A DNA stretch of 6,048 nucleotides, taken from an uncultured Burkholderiaceae bacterium (GTDB lineage Bacteria > Pseudomonadota > Gammaproteobacteria > Burkholderiales > Burkholderiaceae_F). A program made the position numbers and the translations under genes. This document shows, in pieces, positions 5,879 through 6,048 of this stretch (position 1 is the stretch's first letter; every line of letters begins with the position of its first letter). The notes under the pieces were generated by a model, which saw nothing but the letters and a program-made list of their open reading frames with translations, had not been told where the DNA came from and searched no databases. The DNA lies in the NCBI GenBank assembly GCA_937936215.1, contig CALGWX010000331.1, forward strand, positions 1 through 6,048, in the 5' to 3' direction.

Positions 5879-6048
5879 ATGACGAGCGATCTTTTCGCCG
5901 ACGATGCCGCCGCCGCGCCGCTGGCGGAGCGGCTGCGACCGCGGCGGCTCGACGAGGTCATCGGCCAGTCACACCTGCTGGGGCCGGGCAAGCCGCTGCG
6001 GGTGGCGTTCGAGTCCGGCCGGCCGCACTCGATGATCCTGTGGGGGCC
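5879..6048 (+). CDS. rarA: Replication-associated recombination protein A (AAA+ ATPase), N-terminus only
   Basis: RarA/MgsA, related to the clamp-loader subunits and eukaryotic WRNIP1/Mgs1, acts on single-strand/double-strand junctions at stalled forks. Only 56 codons are in the window. They contain the characteristic start MTSDLFADD, then PLAERLRPRRLDEVIGQSHL and LGPGKPLRVAFESGRPHSMI, running into ILWG, immediately before the Walker A loop, where the sequence ends. The start is ATG at 5879; the leader has only weak purine stretches (AGGGG at 5861, CGGA at 5868). The position after ftsK-lolA fits the conserved gene order, here separated by the small gene and the IS element. Confidence 0.94.
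   Translation, partial: MTSDLFADDAAAAPLAERLRPRRLDEVIGQSHLLGPGKPLRVAFESGRPHSMILWG

Noticed and set aside
1..6048. CRISPR array, tRNA or rRNA genes, toxin-antitoxin or defence system
   Set aside because: No regularly spaced repeats, no tRNA-like or rRNA-like sequence and no recognisable defence proteins on either strand.

Overview
The window is GC-rich throughout (very roughly 70% by eye). It looks like a betaproteobacterial chromosome segment, most likely Burkholderiales or a close relative. The basis is the ~770-residue four-TM FtsK, the LolA type, and the order ftsK-lolA-...-rarA, which matches the conserved proteobacterial ftsK-lolA-rarA block as I recall it from E. coli. The exact genus cannot be read from this sequence.

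Layout. Positions 1-1088 (minus) hold a LytS/AlgZ-type (His_kinase family) sensor kinase running off the left edge. It carries an in-frame TAG in its last membrane segment and a one-base deletion inside the conserved PHFLFNTL phospho-acceptor motif. As sequenced it is a pseudogene, unless both lesions are sequencing errors. Positions 1089-1302 are a divergent intergenic region with a perfect TATAAT and three short perfect palindromes. Positions 1303-3621 (plus) encode FtsK, the DNA translocase of cell division. After a 148-base gap containing a 10-bp hairpin, 3770-4396 (plus) encodes LolA, the periplasmic lipoprotein carrier, from a TTG start behind a strong Shine-Dalgarno. A complete 1030-bp IS481-family element occupies 4398-5427, flanked by a perfect 6-bp target duplication GCTAGC. 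Positions 5429-5719 (minus) encode an unrecognised 96-residue three-TM protein. Positions 5720-5878 are a non-coding leader with a nested inverted repeat, and 5879-6048 (plus) is the N-terminus of RarA, cut by the window end.

The most striking feature is how the IS sits in the chromosome. Before insertion, lolA and the convergent membrane-protein gene would have overlapped by four bases, sharing the palindrome CTAG: TAG on the plus strand stopped lolA and TAG on the minus strand stopped the membrane protein. The element inserted on exactly this site (GCTAGC, fitting the NCTAGN target reported for Bordetella IS481). The duplication gave each neighbour its own intact stop. The transposase ORF has no stop inside the element: it reads through the right terminal repeat and stops at the TAG of the right duplicate. 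One tetranucleotide thus provides stop codons for three genes, and neither neighbouring protein loses a residue.

Functionally, FtsK (chromosome dimer resolution at the septum), LolA (outer-membrane lipoprotein transport) and RarA (rescue of stalled replication forks) are housekeeping genes. The IS and the broken kinase are the variable parts.
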